From Chara braunii (taxonomy: Eukaryota > Streptophyta > Charophyceae > Charales > Characeae), in contig BFEA01000550.1 in the NCBI GenBank assembly GCA_003427395.1, positions 791,691-855,690 of the forward strand: DNA of 64,000 nucleotides, read 5' to 3'. Positions 57,791-64,000 of this stretch are shown here, piece after piece. Made by a program: the position numbers and the translations under genes. Each line of letters starts with the position of its first letter. Positions within the stretch are counted from its first letter, which is position 1. Below the pieces are notes generated by a model. That model ran no database searches and was not told the DNA's origin. It was given only the letters and a program-made list of their open reading frames with translations.

Positions 57791-58348
57791 CGACAAACAC
57801 TCTCTTAGCCTACTCGCAGAGATATTGTGGCCAAAATCCTAAACTCCCACCCTAAAAAAAAGTCATGGGCACCCTCTGAAACTTTGTTTACTTTGATTTT
57901 CTTTGGGGTATCCCTTCTATTTGTTTTTGAAGTTCCCCATTTACAATGCCTTGCACACACAAGACTGCCCATGTTGAATGTGGTTGAGCAGCAACTGCCC
58001 ATATCCCCATGCGCCTTAACGACCCACGTGTGTGTGTATGTGTGTGTATGTGTGTGTATATATGTGTGTATGTGTGTGTATGTGTGTGTGTATATGTGTG
58101 TATGTGTGTGTGTGTGTATGTGTGTGTGTTGTTATAGCACCCCAAATTCTCTATCATTTCCTCCACAAATCATAAAAAACCATCCATGATCCATCCATAA
58201 CAAAAAAACATAGATGGCTAATATAATAAAAAATGCAAGGTTGGGCAGGTTTATGTAGTTCAACGCCAAGTGCCCACACACCCGTGTGCCGCCAAAGCGG
58301 CACACTTGCACATATACATACACATATATTTATTTAATTTATAAAAGG

Positions 58349-58868
58349 NNNNNNNNNNNNNNNNNNNNNNNNNNNNNNNNNNNNNNNNNNNNNNNNNNNN
58401 NNNNNNNNNNNNNNNNNNNNNNNNNNNNNNNNNNNNNNNNNNNNNNNNNNNNNNNNNNNNNNNNNNNNNNNNNNNNNNNNNNNNNNNNNNNNNNNNNNNN
58501 NNNNNNNNNNNNNNNNNNNNNNNNNNNNNNNNNNNNNNNNNNNNNNNNNNNNNNNNNNNNNNNNNNNNNNNNNNNNNNNNNNNNNNNNNNNNNNNNNNNN
58601 NNNNNNNNNNNNNNNNNNNNNNNNNNNNNNNNNNNNNNNNNNNNNNNNNNNNNNNNNNNNNNNNNNNNNNNNNNNNNNNNNNNNNNNNNNNNNNNNNNNN
58701 NNNNNNNNNNNNNNNNNNNNNNNNNNNNNNNNNNNNNNNNNNNNNNNNNNNNNNNNNNNNNNNNNNNNNNNNNNNNNNNNNNNNNNNNNNNNNNNNNNNN
58801 NNNNNNNNNNNNNNNNNNNNNNNNNNNNNNNNNNNNNNNNNNNNNNNNNNNNNNNNNNNNNNNNNNNN
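58349..58868. other. Assembly gap (520 N)
   Basis: The gap ends exactly at the base that follows the single N at 53006 in unit 1, pointing to the same contig breakpoint in both units. Confidence 1.
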
Positions 58869-59065
58869 TCTTATGGCCAAGACCCCAAAATCCCACCCTT
58901 GAAAAAACTTGTGGCCACCCACATACATTACTTCATCAACAAAACAACCAATGTTGCAAAGCACGGCAAAAAATTCGACCATGTCTAAAAAAAACAAACC
59001 AACAAAATACATTCATCCGACGAGAAAGAGTGTGTATGTGTTTGTGTGTGTTTGTGTGTGTATGC

Positions 59066-59150
<85 letters not shown>

Positions 59151-62100
59151 CATGTGTATGTCTATGTGTGTGTGGTTTAGCATGAAGTGCCCGCACACCC
59201 GTCTACCGCCGAAGCGACACACTTGCACATAACGTTATAGACTCCTCCACCATGAAGGCAACAACCCAACCCCCCAAAGGTCCGAAAAGAATCGGAGAGT
59301 CTTTCGGATTAACCCACAAAACCACAAGCTGAATTACACAAAGACAACACAAGAACTACATCATTGGCAGTCTTGACTTTTATCCCAAACTACCCATGCA
59401 TGTCACTAGCAAATAGAAGGAAGGTAGAAGACAACTTACCTGAAACAAAAGACTTGTCCAACAAGAAAACACTAACCCAACTTGCCAAAGGTCCGAAAAA
59501 AGTTAGAAAGTCTTCTACGGGTGTGTGTTTGTATGTGTGTGTGGCTTAGCGCCAAGCACCCGCACTGTCGTTTACCGCGGAAGCGGCACAGTTGCACATA
59601 TACATATATGATACATACATACATACGTGTATATATCTGTATATATATTCAAACCATAAGAGGGTGGAGGTCAAGAAGGAACTTACCTAAGACATAACTC
59701 CCACAAAAGTTATCACAATTAAAGCATCGGGGGCGTATTCAAATAAGGAAGAACACCTCGCCATTCAATTAATGACTTTGGAATGTTCAAAAGAATTGTG
59801 AATGAGTCGTTACGAAGAACATATTCTGCAATATTTAAAGCAGTCTCGATCCAGCAAATGATAATTGAAAGTAGACGGCTACTAGACACAAAGTGAGTGG
59901 TTTGCCGCTTTTTTTCTTTCTGTCTGTCTCATTAATGAAATAAGTGAGATGCATTGCGTAAAGAGTTTGCAGATCCCAAACAACCGTTTTGATCTAAGAA
60001 GATCATGAAGACTGTTACTTGAAAACATATTTGATGAAATGAACAAAATACAAATAGTTTAAAAAACATAATCATAAAATTTCGTCTGTAATTGAATGTT
60101 GCTCCAACCAATGTTTTTAAGCGATACATCAACACATATCATAATGCTCCTACTCTGATGACAATCCCTTTAATACTTTCGGCTTTTGGAAATCTTTTTG
60201 GACTGCGAAATGAAGCACGTCCCATACTTGAGAGTTAAGGTCATTTCTTCGTGTGTTGATATCGGGGCTATCACCCCACTTTGGCTAAGAAACATTTAAG
60301 TTGTTTAGAAAATTACCACGGTAAACTTAAGAAAAAAAGTCTAACCATAACAAAGCACGCCACCACAGATGTCCTACAAATGCGCAAAATCCTGGGAATC
60401 CCTTGCAACCCGTTTAAAGCTCTCCAGCACTGTCTTATTCCCTGTCGAGCTCTTCCAGGCCTCAGACCCCCGCCTTGCTGGGTTACAAGGCAACACGACT
60501 CGCCCCAGCTCCAATCAACGTTGTCCTAAAAGCAACCCTTGGTTGTCTCTTGGAATGCCCACCCCAAAGCATCCCCATATCTCTCTGTCAGGCCTCACAC
60601 TCTTGCATCAGCAGGTTACGACGCAACACCCCAATACCGCCCAGCGTCATTCTAGCATCGAATAACCGCAAATCACTTAGTATAACAGCAATGGAGATGC
60701 CTAAGACGAGTTGTTAGGAGTCCCTAAAATCCTAAATCATTCTTAAGACCACAATTGGCAACCATGAACAACTCGCAAAACCTTGGATCATAGGAACATT
60801 TAGACCGGAAAACCACTTGCCTTAGTGCTTTCAGCAACCGAACCCTATCTGCCTCCCCCGTATATCCCGATACTCAAATCTCTACCAACCTCACACCCCC
60901 AACTGCTAGGTTACATAATGGCAGGACCCACCCCAGGAAACCCTCACCTGCTAGGCTAGCGACTTGCCCCGACTCTGACCAACATCGACTGAGTACCAGC
61001 TCACCAATAGATATTAGAGTGTCTTTTACCCTCAACAACTCCTCAGATCTCTCTACTAGGTTTCAGACCCCCATGCAGCTCGAGTTACAAGGCAGCCCGA
61101 CCAAACCCAAACACCGACCAGCATCGTTCTGGCCTCGTCCATTCGCAAACCGCCGGGACCAAGCACATCAACAAATAGCAATCAAGCCCCAATCATCACA
61201 ATAGTTGTAGTTTCGATCATCCCGTTCCTCCAGGCACTGGTTGCATCAAACAACAATATTCCTTCTCAACCTTACTCCGACAAGACTTACTGCAGTAGAG
61301 ACAACACCGTTGTACCCTATTTCCACCCTACAGGCTCACCCCTTCACCGCAGAGTACATTATTTCCAACCACCGCAGCCAAAACAGCCCGCTGCAACCAG
61401 CACCAAACTTATGAAGATTCCCAATTGGAGCCTCAGGGCAGTCAAGAAATTTAAAATGATTCATGAGACTCAGATGCATATTGCGTAAACCTACAGTATC
61501 GCGCACTAAAACACGATTCTGGCCTGACTTTTGGCATCCCACAAACAAATGAAATCAAGTTCCGAATTCAAGAAATAAGTGTCCAGTCCCGAACTTATAA
61601 ATTATATCGTAAAAATTAGAGATAAGCTTATTGAGAATTGTGAGAATTTAAAATTCTGAATTTCAACAAATTTGAACGTGAAAATTTAAGAAGAAAGTTG
61701 TAAGAGAGTATAAGAATTTAGACTTCGGATTTAAAAGTTATGAATTTATTTTAGATATGCAATTAAAAAATCACACTCAAATTTATTTATGATATGAGAT
61801 TTCGGTTTATGGTAGAAAATTATGACGAATAAAATTGCAACGCTCAAAATTCAAAAAATTACGTCGAAACTCAAAGGAGGATTTTACTTGCCAGTTGAAA
61901 TTAGAAATAGTTAGCGTTATCAGTAATATGAAGTTTTTATATTTGAGACAAACTCTTAGCGATCAAGGTTTAGGCACGTACGAAATAGGAAAACTGAGGG
62001 AGATATGGTCTTAATACTACCCGCAACCCTTCAACGATGAAAGGTTGTATGTCCTCGGCCATACTGTGCCAGTGTGCCTCACCACACCTTCGACCCAAAT

Positions 62101-62234
62101 CTAGGCGTGCAACATACGTTTCTCCCCCTCCAAAATTGCACACAAATCATGAATACAAAGTTCAACTTAGGAGGTTGGATGTTGCACACTGCTCTTCCTT
62201 CGTTTCACCGTCTGTCTACTTCAACACTTTTCCA

Positions 62235-62570
62235 CAAGAAGAAGAAGGAGGAGGTTTTTCCTCCTCCTCTTCTTCCTCTTCCTCCTCCTCCTCTTCTTCG
62301 TCTTCCTCCTCCTCCTCCTCCTCCTTCTCCTGCTCTTCTTCTTCTTCTTCTTCCTCCTCCTCCTCCTCCTCCTCTTCGTCTTTTTCCTCCTCTTCCTCCT
62401 CCTCCTCCTCCTCTTCTTCTTATTCTTCTTCCTCCTCATCCTCCTCCTCTTCGTCTTCTTCCTCCTCTTCCTCCTCTTCTTCCTATTCCTTTTCTTCTTA
62501 TCCTCCTGCTGCTGCTTCTGAAGAAGAAGAAGAAGAAGGAAAAAGATAAGAAGTAGAAGAAGAAGAAATC
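62235..62570. repeat. (TCC/TTC)n tract in unit 2
   Basis: Counterpart of 56400-56760. Confidence 0.95.
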
Positions 62571-63719
62571 GTTCCCTTACCACGACGTGTTTCGCCGTAT
62601 TGTCGTGAAAAAGTTCAAAGGTACCATATAAAACACAACTACGATAAGATACCGCTGTACTTTAGCAAATGTGTCGCGTTGAGTGTATGGACAACCATAT
62701 TAGAAAGACAACTATATTACAAAGACAACCATATTAAAAGGACTACCTCGAACGCCGTTTCCTTCTCCTAAACCCAACCCCACCACAATCGGAAAAGAGA
62801 TGTCAAACCTCTACCCACCCGCTAGCTACGAAGGCAACAATTGCCCTTCACTCCAACAAAACAAGGCTAGCGGCACAAAGGCACCTAGAACCATCCGTGA
62901 CACACAAACCAACGGATGCTATGGCCACACCTCGTCGAGCCCGTAGGCAAGTCGCCATATGAGATTTAAGTCTTTGAAAGAAGCACCCATCAGCAGCATA
63001 GAGCAACAAGTTGAAGAAGAGGGGAGGAAAACCAACTTGTACTGCCACAATCCTCACGCACCACCATCCCCACCTTCCTTACGAATAACTTGCTCTACAT
63101 CATGACTTCCAATACACAGTAGCATTCCTGCCAGGTTTTTTGTCGGAGTGGCAGCCACTCGACCTCCAACACACGGTAGTGTCCCGACCAGATTTTTTCG
63201 CTGGGCCGGCAGCACTGCGCCCCCAGTAGCGCCGCGTCGACAGCCTGGAGGTCAATCCTTGGATAGCTTCCCAAGTCGAGCCCACAAAAGTGATAAGACC
63301 ACAAAACAACATAACACAAAAGGCTCCACTAACAAAAAAAAGTCGGCCACACATGCCAATGGTTAAAAAAAAATTAAAACCCTCTACAACGACCTATAAC
63401 ACCGATACCACGAAACCCGTATGCAACACCAAGATCGCCATGAAAGCTCCCCCCGCCGTGCAACCTGCAAAATCGGATGATGTCCTAGTGCCACAGCGAG
63501 GTCACTACGAGTACTATGCTAAATTTCACAAGATTTCCACATGACACGAGGAGTGCTACTGCTTAAAACACCCTAGAAGCTACATATTCTTCCATATGCT
63601 CCGAAAGAGCAGCCCACGAGAATAAAACCCACGACAAACACTCTCTTAGCCTCCTCGTAGAGATATTGTGGTCAAAATCCCAAACTCCCACCCTAAAAAA
63701 AAATCATAGGCACACTCTT

Positions 63720-63933
63720 AAACTTTGTTTACTTTGATTTCCCTTGGGGTATCCCTTCTAGTTGTTTTTGCAGCTCCCCATTTACCATGCCTTGCACACA
63801 CAAGACTGCCCATGTTGATTGTGGTTGAGCAGCAACTGCCCATATCCCCATGCGCCTTAACGACCCACGTGTATGTATGTGTGTGTATGTGTGTGTATGT
63901 GTGTGTGTCTATGTGTGTATGTGTATGTGTGTC

Positions 63934-63977
<44 letters not shown>

Positions 63978-64000
63978 GTTATAGCACCTCAAATTCTCTA
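63720..64000. repeat. Tandem ~5.85 kb repeat, start of unit 3
   Basis: Repeats the opening of units 1 and 2, with a TG microsatellite at 63866-63976; it runs off the window. Confidence 0.9.

Larger units (their letters stand above)
52015..57880. repeat. Tandem ~5.85 kb repeat, unit 1
   Basis: The same order of landmarks recurs from 57881 and again from 63720: AAACTTTGTTTACTTTGATT, TGCCTTGCACACACAAGACT, (TG)n, a 56-bp hairpin motif, GC-rich modules, (TCC/TTC)n, and a coding-like module. Unit length is 5866 bp here (including two assembly duplications) and 5839 bp in unit 2. No enzymatic domain was recognised. Confidence 0.9.
57881..63719. repeat. Tandem ~5.85 kb repeat, unit 2
   Basis: Direct copy of unit 1 with longer TG runs (58027-58130 and 59065-59145) and an N gap where unit 1 has 52438-52913. 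Confidence 0.9.

Overview
The window looks like repeat-dominated nuclear DNA from a photosynthetic eukaryote of the green lineage. The evidence is a degraded fragment of the plastid gene rbcL (minus strand, 13350-13578), abundant microsatellites on both strands, retroelement wreckage, and a Penelope-like retroelement whose domain order (GIY-YIG nuclease before reverse transcriptase) is known from green algae and spike mosses among other lineages. A charophyte-type alga would fit, but the species cannot be read from the sequence. I see no intact host gene. Most open frames are translations of simple repeats or chance open frames in GC-rich repeats.

Region by region. 1-318 is a CA microsatellite. 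960-4590 (plus) and 14980-11870 (minus) are two diverged, inverted copies of one retroelement segment ending in an LTR-like block. The second copy has swallowed the rbcL fragment and is followed on the minus strand by a degenerate Ty3/Gypsy-like gag-protease (about 11710-9549). 5361-5925 is a fold-back element with a tight hairpin inside; 7870-8660 is a 54-bp minisatellite. 18590-26232 and 32133-39692 are two direct copies of a ~7.6 kb non-coding element. Each carries an array of about eleven hairpins with variable but self-complementary stems around a shared loop. 28600-30330 is TG/GA-rich tandem DNA. 41702-49298 is a Penelope-like element on the minus strand: two ~1.46 kb direct pseudo-LTRs, a CCHC/coiled-coil ORF1, a GIY-YIG domain, a CxC linker and a telomerase-like RT. 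A hammerhead-ribozyme-like fold lies in each pseudo-LTR. From about 52015 to the end is a head-to-tail tandem array of a ~5.85 kb unit (two units and the start of a third).

Scattered through the window are short insertions (2346-2684, 15025-15263, 15259-15628, 22819-23925, 25510-25890, 33633-34291, 50796-51140, and a truncated one at 41341-41701). Their ends are clusters of one short GC-rich word: CGAAC, GTACG, GTCCG, TCCGG or CCCCGG depending on the copy. Five carry recognisable 8-bp target duplications. Copies with different end words share the same AT-rich core.

Assembly problems are visible and affect interpretation. A Nextera/Tn5 mosaic-end junction adapter is embedded in ORF1 (46450-46478). 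Two N runs (22930-23924 and 58349-58868) and single Ns are present, two of the single Ns flanked by exact duplications of the neighbouring sequence (53006, 55152).
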